Source of the DNA: Polychytrium aggregatum
Taxonomy: Eukaryota > Chytridiomycota > Chytridiomycetes > Polychytriales
DNA: 64,000 nucleotides
Assembly: GCF_025602895.1 (NCBI RefSeq)
Contig: NW_026516249.1
Span: 62,001 to 126,000 of the forward strand
Direction of reading: 5' to 3'
Each line of letters starts with the position of its first letter. Position 1 is the stretch's first letter. Shown here piece after piece: positions 19,375 through 32,400 of the stretch. The notes below the pieces were generated by a model that worked only from the letters and a program-made list of their open reading frames with translations, was not told the DNA's origin and searched no databases. The position numbers and the translations under genes are program-made.

Positions 19375-21951
19375 ATGTCTTCCCGTGCCTTCTCGATCAT
19401 GTCTTTCCATGCTTTCTGGCTCGCGTGGCCGCTTTCGGCCCGCATTCTCGCATCGCTTCTGGGCTCTGCGACCCTCTTCACCCTATGGCTCCGGCACCAC
19501 ATCCTGTCGCAGGCCGCTACCCTGAAGAAGGCCAACCCGCACATGCCCGTCGAGGCTGTGTGGAATCCGTTGCGTCGCTTCAGCATCCTCGTCTATCTCG
19601 AGGTATGAAGGTCTTGGTCTCCGATGCTACGCACCGTCAGTTCCGTCGTGCCTCTTCGATTGCCCTTCGATTGCCTCTTTCGATTGCTCCGTCGATTGCC
19701 TCTTTCGATTGCTCCGTCGATTGCCCTCTCCACGGCTCCTGAACACAGTTTGCCTGGTTGCAGATCATCCCTCGCTCGATGCTGAGATACACCCAGGGCT
19801 GGCGCTGGAAGTCTAAGCACGAAAGCTTCGAGGAGCTGTGAGTATTGGGATCGTCGCCAGGCAGATCCACTGTCCAGCTGGCGGGTCGGCTGGCTGCGTC
19901 TGAGAGCAAACTGACGCCCCTGATGCGGCTTCCAACCTCGCTATAGCAAGAGTGACGTCTTTGCCGTCGTCAACACCTGGAGCGCCTATGTCACCATCGC
20001 CGATGCCGATCTGATCAAGGAAGCAGCGAGCCGCCGCGTAGAGATCCCCAAGCCCACGCAAGAGTACCGCGCCTTCAACATTTTTGCAAGTATCCATGAG
20101 TCTCGATCGGAGCTTCATGGCCATGGGCGCATTCCCATCACACACCCCACCACCGCATCTCACTGCGACGTCTCCCTTCATGAGTCGACAGCGAGCCCTC
20201 GTGATCGATACAATCGCGGCATGGCTCTCGACTGGCTGACTGACTGGCTGACTGGCTGACTGGCTGACTGGCTGACTGGCTGACTGGCTCACTGGCTGAC
20301 TGGCTGACTCAACTACCCAGGGGAGCAACATCCTCACGACCGAGGGTGACGAGTGGCGGAAGCATCGCAAGATCGTCAGCCCGCACTTCTCCGAAACCAA
20401 CAACCTCCTCGTCCACCACGAAACCCAGCGGCTAGTCGCCGAAATGTGTGAAGAGTGGGAGACGACCGCCGTTCGCGCCCCAGACAGCCCGGACGAGTTC
20501 CAGGTGAATGTCTCGCAGGACATGAGCCGCCTCACCCTCTTTGTGTTTTCTGCGGCGGGCTTTGGTCGCAAATTCAGCTGGAGCGTCCGTGACCAGCCGG
20601 ACGAGGGCCATCGGTATTCGTTTGAGCAGGTCATTGGGCTTGTGCTCAAGAACCTGGCGCTCAACTTTTTCTTGCCAAAGTGGATATTCAAGTTGCCGAT
20701 TGATCCATTCCGAACGATCGGCCGCCAGTTTGACGGTAAGCAACTTGGCGCTTGGCTGAGACCCAGACCGGTGCAGCTGCCCTGTCCCAGCTCTGTCCTG
20801 CGCGATGCGAAAGACAGTTGCGCATGAATGTGGAAACCAACGTCGGCGACCGCTGTCAATGTATCTCTGTCTGGATTCACGCGCTCATCCAAGAGCACAC
20901 CATGGGCGAATCCATAGCGCACCTACCATGCATCCGTGTGTGGGTGCATTCCATTCTGACGACTTGCACTGTCGCCACCTGAAGAGTTCGAACAGTACGT
21001 CCGCCGTATGGCCCGCCAGGCTCAAGACCAGGTCTCTGAGAAGCCCGATAATCTGCTGGAGGCCATCGTCGGTGCTTCGGTCCAGGACGACGAGCACAAT
21101 GCCGTTCGGCTGACAGAGGACGAGGTTGTCGGCGACATTTTCATATTTTTGCTCGCCGGCCACGATACCACAGCAACGACCCTGACCTTTGCACTGACGC
21201 TGCTGGGTATGTGACTGCGAAGAGTGGGGGAGTGGGCTTGCTCGATGGATGGCGGTGTCCGAGCGAACTAGTCGTGTTGGGGGAGGAGGGGGCAGAGAAG
21301 TGTGCTCCCGATTTTCGAACTTGGTGCAGCTTGGCTCTGACTTGAAGTAACAACCGCCCTGCAGGATTCCATCGAGACAAGCAGGAGCGACTCTACCAGG
21401 AGGTCGTCGGACATTTGGCCGCATCCAACGGCGACGGCGACGGCGACGGCATCAGCGACAGCGATGGCGCTGCAGCGACGGCCTCATACAAGGACTGCTC
21501 CAGCATCGAGTACGTTTCGGCCATCATGAACGAGACGCTGCGGCTCTTCCCGCCCGTGACGTCAGTGTTCAAGGTCTGCGAGGTCGACCAGAACCTCGGC
21601 GGCTACTGGATCCCAAAGGGAACTCGGGTGGATCTGAATGCCGTCGGGCTCCACTACAACCGGCGGTACTGGGGGCCTGACCCGGCCGAGTTCCGCCCCG
21701 AGCGATTCCTCCCGCCCAACACCTGGAACAGGGCCGCGCTGATTCCATTCAGCGCCGGCGCCCGGTCCTGCGTCGGCAAGCGGTTTTCGCAAGTCGAGTT
21801 TGCGGCTGCCCTGGTGCATCTGGTCCAGCGCTACGAGTGGCGGGTCGCTCCTGGAGTGTCGGAAGCCTGCCTGCAGGAGGCCAGCGGCATCATTCTCAAA
21901 ATGAAGCGCCCGCCGCCGATTCTGTTCAAGCGTCGCTCCACAGCCCAGTGA
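19375..21951 (+). CDS. cytochrome P450 monooxygenase, membrane-anchored
   Basis: Six exons: 19375-19602, 19764-19837, 19947-20085, 20321-20735, 20985-21206 and 21365-21951; all phases agree, giving 554 residues. The N-terminus has a hydrophobic anchor (residues about 8-35) for the ER membrane. Later come GDEWRKHR (C-helix), the I-helix oxygen-binding motif AGHDTT, the ExxR motif ETLR, PERF, and the heme-binding loop FSAGARSCVG with Cys as axial ligand. All catalytic hallmarks are intact. An acidic Gly/Asp/Ser-rich insert follows the I-helix. Intron 3 (20,086-20,320) uses a GC donor (GCAAGT); only that choice keeps the FNIF|GSN junction in frame. Resembles CYP4-like/fungal fatty-acid or xenobiotic P450s, but substrate and CYP family cannot be set. 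Start could also be 19,243 or 19,399. Confidence 0.93.
20231..20309 (+). repeat. 8-bp tandem array (CTGACTGG)n in P450 intron 3
   Basis: About nine copies of CTGACTGG with one CTCACTGG variant, ending 11 bases before the acceptor at 20,319-20,320. Each unit contains CTGAC, a match to the fungal branch-point consensus CTRAY. Confidence 0.9.
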
Positions 21952-23106
21952 ATGCGACGTCTCGGCCGTGCAGGGGATACTTGCAGCACGAGCAACGCGA
22001 GCAGCCATGATGCGATGCCGCCTTTGTGCCTGCTCGGCATCCAGAGCGATTTCAGCGACTTGAAGTGACTCAGGTTTTGATGCTACCTATCGAATCGTTA
22101 CCTCATTGGTATTGTCTTGACATTAAAACCCCATTGGTATGTTATCAAATTGTTGTAAGGGCTCTATCAATCCAAAGTAAAATGAGCAAATTCGCAGAAC
22201 CGCCCCCCACAGACTCTGTCCATCCGATAGCAGAGGGCATGAGACCGTATACCCGTCGACACACAGTCCATGTCACAACAACCAACAGGGTGTATTTGCA
22301 GATGCTTGGAAGGTTGCGCAAGTGGTGCAAGTCGGTGGAGCAATCATTGTTGATCAATCAGTCAGAGACAACGAAGGTGAAGAGAGAAGCCAAATATCAC
22401 GAAAGGAGGCGGCGTGCCGAAAGTATTGATACAAGAGCAGCAAAGTCACGGAACCACAAAAGCTGGATGATAGGGCCTCGTGGGAGGAGGGCGACGGGGA
22501 AAGATGGGGTTGGGTTGTGCGTGGTTGGGTGGTTTGTAGTTTGTAGTTTGTGGCGAGTGGTGTGTGGGGAGCGGAAGGGTGAGGGGAAGGAATAGGCGGC
22601 GATTATAGGGGAGTTTCGCAACTCAAAAGCATGGACAGGAACGAACACGATAAGTACACAGATGAATGTGGGGCGGGACAGATGGATGCGGAGGAAGGGA
22701 AGTTGAGCGGGTAGCTGAAGGAACGGAAGAGGGAAGAAGAATCGGTAGAAGGTATTGATAAATTACTGGCGTGCGGCTTGGGAGGCGGATGAAGGTGCGC
22801 GCAGGGAGGGCGATTGCATGGATGCGGTACTGTCGTCTTTTGAATTGCAAGAAGGCAATATGGGGTGAGTACGAAGCAGAGCCATCGCTGATGTGATCGA
22901 GTGGGATCGAATGTGATCGGATGTGATCGAACGTGATCGAACGTGATCGGATGGGATGGGTGCGAGGTGAGAATGACCAAAAAGCAAACGAAAAGTCCTC
23001 AAGGACACATCGGCGTGCGATGAGCGCGGCGGCATCGGATCGCCACCAGGAGGGAGGGCGGAGGGGCGATCGGGCCGCTGCCGGGCTCGATAGGCGAAGT
23101 GCTCGA
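21952..23106. other. intergenic region between converging genes
   Basis: No gene supported. The + strand is purine-rich over about 22,380-22,750. At about 22,890-22,955 there is a run of GTGATCGAA/GTGATCGGA units of 10-11 bp. Both flanking genes end here, so terminators are expected; none was pinpointed. Confidence 0.5.
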
Positions 23107-25117
23107 CTAGATCAGACTGCCGTCCTCGAGCGATCGGCGCACGACCTCTTCCCTCATCTTCCATTCGACAAATTTGAGAAGCTTGAGCTTCTTGACTCGC
23201 GTGTCCTCGAGTTGCTCGTCCGTCAGGATCCCGAGCTCATCGTGGTGATCGTAGGTATCCATAAAGTCAGAGTCATCGCGAGCGCACTCATCGGGACCCA
23301 AGAGCGAGCCACGGCAGCCGCTGCCGACAGACACGACACAGTCCTTGTCATCGATGTTGTCCACGACTTGTTGCAGAGCCAGTTGAACAAAGTCCATCAT
23401 GTAGCGCGCAATCAGGCGGCAGCAGAGGCCCTCGAAGGAGGCGTACAGGCCGATCTGGCCTTCTTCGAGAGGGGCGCTGTCGAGCAGGAAGGGGAACGAC
23501 TCTGAATAGACGGCGCCCCAGAGCGACTTGGGAATCAAGCCGATCTGAGGCTCGAGCGCAACGTCGCATCGGTATTTGGTCTGGGCGGTGGCTTCAAGCT
23601 TTGACAGCGTCGCAAGCTGGGTCAGGTGGAGCGGGAAGGCCTCGGACTGGTACATCAAGTGAACTATATCAGCTTGCTGGCATGCCTCGTCCAGCCGCGA
23701 CCACCAGCCGTACTCTCGGCCCTTGAGCCGCTCCAGGAGGCCCACGGCGACGTGCAGGATCTGAGAGACGCGAGAACCCAGGCCTGAGGGGCCGACAAAT
23801 TGCCGCTCAATCAGGCCCTGGAGGGTCTTGAAGCGAATGTGCTGCTGAAGATCCTCTTCGGGAAAGTCCTCTTCGTCCAGGCTCTCCATGCGGAGGTACT
23901 CGGAGATGAACACTTTGTTGGTATAGGTATTGAAGCGCACCGAGTCCATGTTGACCATCCAGTCGAGCCAGCTCTTGAACTTGTCGCCAAAGAGACGGAA
24001 GAAGAGCAGGGTGTTGGATGTGAGCTTCTGGGATATCTGGAAGCGATGTTGGAGGATATGATACGGATCAGTACGGTGCGGCGATCTGATCGGCTCATGG
24101 CCAAGCAAACGAGACCTCGCCGGCCGCCACCTGCACACAGAGGCAAAGGCACGGCGATGATACAATGTGCAACTGGAGTGCTTACCAAAGTAGTGAACTT
24201 GTCGACAGAGACGTCGCTCTGGCCGGCGAGCTGCAGGAGCCGCTCAAACTCGTTGGGGATTTCACCCTCGGTCATGAGCAGCGGCAAGGTTTGGTCCTCG
24301 GCCTGCTCGGCCTGTATCGAGTAGAAGGTTCTCTGGATGGAGTGCATGGGCTCCAGTGTAGAAAAGGCAGAAGGGACTGATGTGGACGAAACGAGGAGAG
24401 GCAAATCGGAGCGGGTGAGTATAGGCCCGGTGCTGCCCGAGCTTCTCCTTGTCCTTGGCACCCAGGACCAACGCGACAGGAGATCAACTCGACAAGAGAT
24501 CAGTGCACCAACAAGCCAATGCACCAAAGAACCGATGCATACCTGATTGAAAGTCCGTTGGCAAGTAGTCCCGCTGCTCGATGGCGGCCTCCCGGAAGTG
24601 AATTTCCGAAGGAGAGAGCCAGAGAATGTGGGCAAACTTGTCGTCATCCGCATCATGTTGTGGGGCATCATAGGACACAAAATCTTGGTAGGAGAAGAAG
24701 CCATGGATGACGCCAAAGCGGTCGCGACCGCTGGGCGAGTCCACAACGACATAGTCGCCCATGTGGAAGACCCGATCCCGGTAGGTCATCGACTTTGGGA
24801 ACTCGCCGTAGTCGTCCGGAGCCTGCGACAGATCCGACGAGGCCGGGACTGTAAACGAAAAGATCGAGTCCTCGAACGAGATCGTCGACTCCTGGGAGCC
24901 GTCGAGCGAGGACCGTATCGGCTCCTCAAAGAGCAAATCCGACGACATGGTGAATCCAACTTCGAGCGCCGGCATGCCAGAGGCGATGCACGGCGACAAG
25001 TCCGAGCGGCCAGCAAAGGCGGGCGAGCCCTGGCTGGGCTCCAGCGAGGCTTCACTTGGGGCATAGAGGGTCGACCCGGAGGGCTTGAGCACAGAGACGG
25101 GGGTGGAGAGTAGGGAT

Positions 25118-25150
<33 letters not shown>

Positions 25151-25929
25151 AGCGAGTAGACGGGCGGCTTGCAGGGCGTCGTGAGGCAGTCGAGAGCCGA
25201 GGTTTCGTGATCAAACACATGCGACTTTTGCGAGGACGGCGGCGGGGACATGGGCAACTCGATGCCGGCGTCACTCGCGGACAGATCGGGTCTTGAGTGC
25301 GCCAGGCGTGGGTAGGGGATGGCTTGCAGCGATTCCGAGCTTGGGGAGCTGAAGGCCGAGTCGTCGTTGAGGGTAAACATTGACTCGCGGAGTCGGGGGT
25401 GCAAGGCGAACGAGGGCGCGAGTTCGGGTGAAAAGGCATGGTCCTGCTTGCGCTTCAGGGGAACGGCTTCGTCTCTGCGGCGCACGGGGGTTTCATGCGG
25501 GGTGATAGGCATGGCGACAATCATTTTATTCTCGGTGGGCGTGATGGAGGCGGATGCAGCCGACGAGGAGGCCTTGGGGGTAGAAAACGGCGACTTTGAC
25601 GGAAACGGCCGCTGCGAGGGCGCGGGCGCTGATATATCGAGGCCAGCTGCGAAGGCGGCGAGCGGGGTCTCGGTGGAGTACGGGTGGTGGTTGGCGAGCC
25701 AATTGGAGCCGTGCTCGCCCAAGGGCGCCAACAAGCTCGGACCAGAGGGAAGATCGTCGCCGGGTCTGCGATCGGCAACCCGCCGAGACCGCCGGACGCC
25801 AGGCACCTGGAAGCTCTGATCACCCTGGCTGGACACGGGCAGGGCGTTCTCATCGACAGACCGCGGGACGAACAGGGCCGAGGGCTGCTCTGGATCCGAT
25901 CGACGGCCAGCCCGAGTGTGCGCGACCAT
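23107..25929 (-). CDS. hypothetical protein with a possible BAH-like domain
   Basis: Three exons on the minus strand: 25929-24543, 24376-24186 and 24036-23107, phases 1 and 0 agreeing, giving 835 residues. Start ATG at 25,929 (context GCCATGG). Residues 1 to about 375 are low-complexity Ser/Pro-rich with a run of Ser near residue 270. The section FHMGDYVVVDSPSGRDRFG through FAHILWLSPSEIHF (about residues 385-445) resembles a BAH-type module, which reads chromatin. The last 310 residues (FFRLFGDKFKSWLDWMVNMD..., GWWSRLDEACQQADIVHLMY) look globular and helical but I do not recognise them. The second exon start was chosen for its pyrimidine-rich acceptor. A chromatin role is only an inference from the weak BAH resemblance. 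Confidence 0.7.
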
Positions 25930-28900
25930 GGCAGAGGGATCGTGGTGGGTTCTGCAGAGAAAGAAAGAAAGAGAGAGGAGAGGAGAGGCGATGATCAGCA
26001 CAGAACCTCGGGACCTGGGACCTGGGACCTGGGACCTGGGACAGCCAAGGACACTCGCACAGCACGGCGCACCAGCCGGCAGCCAGAGGTGGTGCAGATG
26101 GGATGGAGCGCGGTGGTGTGGGGTAAGGATTGGTGGATCCAAGACCAGCGACAGATGGGTGAGATTGAAAAGGAGGGGGGGAGATGGCGAAGCAAAGTGA
26201 CCCCGATCGGGCAAAACAGCAGATCTGAGAGAGCAAATGCCGAGAGAGAACGACAGGACAGAGAAGAATGACAGAAGACGAGGCTGAACAGCAGGAAACG
26301 CAAAAGCGCAGATCGGCGACAAATGGGTGCAACAGATTGGTAACGAATGACGAACGGACATTGACCACGCCGGGAGATGAAGAAAAAACATGCGGAGTGG
26401 ATAAACAACAAATTGGCGGCAACCTCGATCAAGCACAGATACCACACTCAAGGACAGATCGACGTGAAGGCAGAAAATAGAGGCCAGAGGATATGGAATG
26501 GCAGCAGCGGGAGTGTGTGGGGAGTAGTCAAAGTGGTGGAGAGTAAATACAGTTGATCACACGAAGCGAAACAGTTGACAGCACGAAGAAGTGAAAACAG
26601 CTGATAACACGAAGCAGTGAAAACAGTAGACAGCACGAAGAAACCAAAAACAGGTGACAGCATCATCCAAACAGAAAAACAGCTCCTTGGCCGAGCGAGT
26701 GCGAGCGCGATGGTATACACCGACCGGCGTATATACCACCACGACGACTCGGGCCGTGCCTGGGCGATCAAGGCGCCCTCTTTATTGTTTGTTTTCAAGA
26801 AAACAAAAGATGCACTGTGATTGTCGCATGGCGGGCGATGCACATCGAGTGGATATGCATCGGATCCAGGCACTGGCGGCTTGCGCGCAATGCGACAGGG
26901 ATGCGGAACTGTATTGCGGGTGTACATATACACCATTGATTCAGATGATCAACCGGCACAATAAGCAAGCAAGTAAAGCAAGCAGCAGGCTCGACGAGAG
27001 GGGCAGAGTGAAGGTGCCGAAACGAGGGAGACCGACCACCAGAGGGATCAAAGGGGGGGAGATCAAGGACCCAGGGAGCAAGTGATGGGGAGGCAGAGAG
27101 GCCAGGGGAGTGAGTGAGGCAGGAAGCAGGAGGCCAAGGGAGGAGAGCAGCAGCAACGGGGATCAAACACTGGGTTAAATGGGCGAGGGCCAGGGCCACC
27201 GTCCGAGCCAGAGGGCAATGTGGTAGAGCAGGGATACGAACAGGCAGATATACCGATTCGACGCCGGTGGGGCGACGGGAGAGGGAGCAGGCCAGGAAAG
27301 AAAGCCCGGGGAGAGAAAGGGAGGACCGAAAAAGCAAGGGAGTCCGGGCTCGGTTTTGTTTTGTGGCCTCGGTGGCAAACCAGGTTGCATTCAAGCCACC
27401 GGTCATACCCGGGCCGCAAAACGAGCGGGTCCAGAAGGCGGGAATATCGGGCGGAAGCGCAAGAATGGCAATAGATGAATTGGACAAGATGGGGGGTCGA
27501 AGCCGGAGGAAGGCGAGGCGGGATCGAAACGGTGGATGTACAAAGGGCAAAGGAGGGCACTGGTCCGGTCGCTGCGATCGAGAGACGCAGGATGCAGACA
27601 GAGACGAGAGAGCGTATCGATCATGGCCAGAGTGGGGGGGGGTTGTAACGACAACGGGAATGGATCGAAGAGCGGCAGCAATGGCGACAGCAACCGCTGT
27701 GGATCAAGTACATCCAGACAGACGGCTGCTGCGAGACCACGAGCGCCAAATCATCAACCGTTGAATCGGAGGGTATCCAGAGCAAAAAGTGCAATAATAC
27801 TGCGATACCACTTCCGCTCCACTTCGCCTTCGCTCCCACCACCATCAAGACCATGGCCCAGAACAGGGCGCCGACCTGGGAGTCGAGAGCCACCGTTCCG
27901 GTCCTTGGGCCGAAGAAGCAGATGCAAAACAACATGCTTTTGGCGTGGAAACGAAGCACACCCGGCCAAAGCACAAGTGCGATCGCGGAATCAAAAATCG
28001 GCCCAAATCAAAGGGCACTCGACATGGCCACGACAATAAGACTGAACGAGTTGGGGGAGGGCAAAGCACAGTGGCTAAATAGCCCTGGATAACGGATCAC
28101 AGGGGTGGGAGAGAGCCAGAGACGGAGACGAAGGGGAAGAGGATGTGCCGAGAAGCGATTGCCGGCGGGGACGAGCAAGGACAACAAGCACACTTGACCA
28201 CCGGCAGAGCACACCGGCAGAGCACCGCGACAAGCATTACCCGCAAGAGCCGAGGGATCGGGGGGTGATCAAAGGAAGGCAATGTCCCCAGGAGCGAGGC
28301 AGGACGCTGGAGGTAGGGGAGCGCTTGGGGCAGGAATGGCGGTGGAGGGCGGCGCTTGGGCAAGCGAAGGAGGGGAGAAAGAGGGCAGAGGAAGGGGAGA
28401 GGGCGCAGAAAGAGCCGGCCGAGACGGCGACCAACGCTCGGCGAAGGGCAGGGCAGGGCAGGGGAGGGGAGGGGCGACGAGATTCCCAAGGCCAAGACCG
28501 AGATTTCGCGCAGGACGAAGGACAGACCCGAAGAGCAAAAAATTGTCGATGGCGAACTGGTTCGGCTGGTTCGAGGGCGCACTGTCTGTGTGGGCGCTGT
28601 GTGCTGCAGCCGCTCACTGTGTGGGCACAGGACGCGTCGCCACTGTCTGTGTCGACACGGACTGCGCCGGCGGTGCCCAGTCCGCTGTGCGTGCCTCGCC
28701 GGCCAACAGGCACAGAACACAGCGCCTGTGTGCGCAGCCGATCAGCGCTGTGGTGCGCCGCGTCTGTGTGTGATCCCGCGCCGTGATCTGGCCCGCGCGT
28801 CTGATTGGCGGCCGTCCCAAAGTGTGCAAATTGAAATCCGCAGACACGCGCGCCGCGATCGCCTCCCCGGAAAGGCAGGCAATGTGCCCTGTTTTGGCGA

Positions 28901-29450
28901 GATTGCAGTCACGGGATCTGCCCCAGCCTCGCCGCCGGTTCGAGTGCGTCGGTGGCGTCTGTCTCTGCGTCGTCACGCTGACCGAGGCAGACACGAGCAG
29001 GTCGCCATGGGAAAGCCGCCACATCAGCGGCGGTGCCAAGGGAGGGTCTGCGAGCGAGAGCGAGGGCGGCCGCACGGCATGTCGCCGTCGCCATCGACGT
29101 CGATGCATCATCGTTCGCTGCGGCCCCGGTTGATCGGGCACCCGCTTGTTTGCATCTTGGGCATCGACGCGCCTGTCCGCAAGCACCACCATGCTCGTTC
29201 CCACGGCGACGACATGCGCCTGGCGTGCATTGGCGGTCCAGGTCGGGGTCCTGCGCTGGTGTGCGTGCGTCGGGTCGATGAGGTGCGGGACCTGGCGAAC
29301 CAAGGTCGATTTCGGACGTCACCGTGAGCGGGAGCCGGGGTCGCACCAATTCCAACACCATCCGCGATCTCGCGCCATCCACCACCCACGCTGGAGCCGC
29401 TTGCATCAAGTGTATTCGTCAATGGCCGCGGCAGCGCCAAGCCGCATCGC
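25930..29450. other. 3.5-kb gene-poor region with strong purine skew
   Basis: No ORF here has recognisable domains or credible exon structure. From about 26,950 to 28,480 the + strand is markedly purine-rich (GGGAGAG-, AGGGGA-type runs). From 28,560 to 29,430 it is GC-rich with CpG. It probably holds the promoter and long 5' leader of the minus-strand gene ending at 25,929, whose sense strand would be pyrimidine-rich, and the 3' flank of PRP5. An imperfect palindrome GGTATACACC/GGCGTATATACC lies at about 26,711-26,738. Confidence 0.5.
26550..26660 (+). repeat. 26-bp minisatellite, four copies
   Basis: Four imperfect copies of a unit of about 26-27 bp: CACGAAG, then an A-rich part with GAAAACAG, then TTGACAG or GATAA. 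No ORF of interest crosses it. Confidence 0.8.
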
Positions 29451-32400
29451 TCAATTGCCCACGACCGTATATCGTCCCGTGTTGCCCGCCAGCTCGCTCT
29501 CCAGACTCGCCATCGTGGCCTCGGTCAGCAGCCGCTTGATCTCGTTCTTGGCTTTGTCGATCACCAGCTGGTTATCGCCCTCAAGAAACTAGAGAAAGTC
29601 GAAATGGCGGCGTGTTAGCAAGCACTCATGCCAAGCCAATCTTCATGCTCTGCCTCATCCCAGCAATCCAACAGGCACTCCAACAGGCACTCCAACAGGC
29701 ACTCCAACAGGCACTCCAACAGGCACTCCAACAGGCACTCCAACAGGCACTCCAACCGACGAGTACAGACACTCGCTGTGCTGCATAATCTGGCGTATAC
29801 ACAAGCACCCCGGCGCCGGCCATGCCGCGGTTCATTACTCCATTCCTCGCACCGCTGCCCGAGATACATACCAGATACAGCTTGCGTTCGTTGGGCCCAG
29901 GCTGCTTCCCAGCCTCAAAGAACTGGCCACGGGTCGTAATCGCCGCACCACTGATTTCTCCGATGAGAGTGATCTGCTCCTTGTTGGTGACCTTCCAGCG
30001 CGCCCGTTGAGGGTAGTCGTTGATCTCGATTTCGCATGAGAACGGAGCTGCCGAGGCCTCAGCACCGGTGCGTCGCACGCCGTCGTCGCCAGACCCGACA
30101 GCACTATGCCCGAGCGTATCCTTGCCAAACTTGGAGTTGATTTCGGCGATCACATCCCGCGCCTTGCGTCCGGAAGCGCCGACCTGGGCGTTGATGATCT
30201 CGGCTGCCTTCTGGGCCGCCTTCAGAGCCGCCAGCGCCGCTGCCGACACGGGCGCTGCTGTCGCTCCCCCAGCAGTGGCCGTCGCAGCCGCTGCACCAGC
30301 ACCGACAGCAGTGCTCGCCCCCGAGGCAGTCGCGCTCCCGGCAGCGCCTGCAGCGCTGGGCTGCGTCTCGGCCGCCGCACCATCACCCGCGACCTTGACG
30401 CCGTTGACCTGCACAGCCTTGACCTGCAGCGTAATCTCGTGTCCGTCCTCTTCCTCCTCCTCGTCTTCGGCATACACGCCGCCGTGCGACTTTTTCTGGA
30501 TTTTCTTGACGATATCTCGCTCCTTGTCGAGTTTCTCGAGGCCCTTGCCTCCGAACCCGCTTCCCGTGTACTTGGCGTTGCCGCTCTTGACCTTCTCCAT
30601 AAACTCGTTCGCGAGCGTCTGGACGTCGTCCGGCACAGGCGCGTTGCTCATCTTGAGAGCCTTGACAATGTCGACCGCATATCGGTCCTGTTCCCGCGTG
30701 ATGAAGGTGTAGGACGTGCCCTTGTTGCCCGCTCGTCCCGTGCGGCCCACACGGTGCACATAGTCCTCCATGTGGTTCGGGCAGTCGTAGTTCACGACGA
30801 CCTTGAGCTGCTTGACGTCCAGGCCGCGCGCTGCCACCGAGGTCGCAATCAGAACGTTGGTATCGCCGGTCTTGAAGTCGACAATGGTCGAGTCTCGGTC
30901 GGCCTGGTCTTTGCCGCCGTGCAGGGACTGGCACGGATATCCGCGGCGGAAAAGGTCTCGCAGCAGGTTGTCGGCCGCCTCTTGCCGATCCACAAAGATC
31001 AGGACCTTGCCGTCGGGGTCCTGTGCCATCGAGAGCCCCAGGATCTCAAGCAGGCGCACAAACTTGGCGTCGTCGTCGCGGATCTCGACGTGCTGCGTCA
31101 CGTCCGCGCAGACCACACTGCGTCCGCCGACGGTGATCTCCAGAGGCTTCTGGAGGATCTTGCGGGCCAGCGCCTCCATCTGGCGCGGAAACGTTGCCGA
31201 AAACAGCACCGTCTGGCGGCTCGGACGGATGTTGTTGACGATCCGCATGACCTGCGGCTCGAAGCCCATGTCAAACATGCGGTCGGCTTCGTCGAGGACC
31301 AGATACGTGACGCGCTTGAGGTTGGTGACTCGGCCGCTGTTGGCACAGAGCAGATCGATCATGCGTCCAGGCGTGCAGATGATGATCTCGGCGCCTCGCT
31401 TGAGGTCGGCGATCTGGTCCTTGATCGGCGATCCACCGTAGGCACAGACCGCTCGCAGATTCAGGGCCTTTGCAAAGTGCTTGCATTCTTTGTGGATTTG
31501 GACGGCCAGCTCGCGTGTCGGCGTCATGATCAGCGCGATCGGGCCCTCCATGGCCTCGAGTGGACGCTGGTCGGCAATGTGACGGAACATGGGAAGCAGG
31601 AAGGCAATCGTCTTGCCCGAACCGGTCTTAGCAATGCCGATGACATCGCGACCGCTCATGATCGCCGGGATCGACTGGGCCTGGATCGAGCTGGGCTTGT
31701 CGTACTTGAGCACCTTGCGGATCACTTCGTACACGCCATGGGGCAGCCCAAACTGTGTCCATTTTTCGATGGGCTTGGGACAGTTGACGCCGCGGATCTT
31801 GATGCCGTCGAGTTCCAGTCGCTTCATGTCCACCTCGGCCGGGGTCATGTCCGCCATCTCGGGCGGCTCGATGAAGAAGTTGCGCCGGAAGGACTCGTAG
31901 TTCATCGTCGAGTGGTTGACAGGCGCCAGGTCCTTCTTTTTGGCCGCCAGCCTCTTGGCAGCGGCTGCGATGATGTCTTCGGGGTCGCTCCCGATATCCT
32001 CCTCGTCGTTGTCCTCGATGCGGCGGACATCCGTGACATCGGCTCCAGCCTCGACGTCCTCCTGCAGCTCGCCCTTCTTCCAAGACTTGTTCTTGCGGGC
32101 CTCGCGGTCCTCCTCGAGCATCTTGCGGGCTTCGGACTCGACATCGACCATGTACGCATCGAGGGGGTCGACCTCATCAACCTGCATAGAGGCGGCACTG
32201 GGGCGCTCGGGAGCAGGCGCGTCGTCCATATCGGCAAAGACAGACACATCGGGCTCGGCAGGGTGTATCGGGGTATCGGCAAAGTCATCCACCATCATCA
32301 GGTCTATGTTGCTTGCTTTTTTCTTGTGTTGGACCTCGCCGACCTCGTCACCATCATCAAAGACGACCTTGCTCTTGACTGTCGGTGTTTTGGCGCTGCT

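Noticed and set aside
26795-28786. Several 150-250-codon ORFs on both strands of the gene-poor region
   Set aside because: Low-complexity translations rich in Pro/Arg/Ser or Gly/Glu/Arg that follow the purine bias; no motif, intron signals or conserved pattern.
29665-29756. Regular 12-bp repeats as a possible CRISPR array
   Set aside because: Head-to-tail repeats without spacers in a eukaryotic intron. The same applies to the arrays at 4,536, 20,231 and 62,138.
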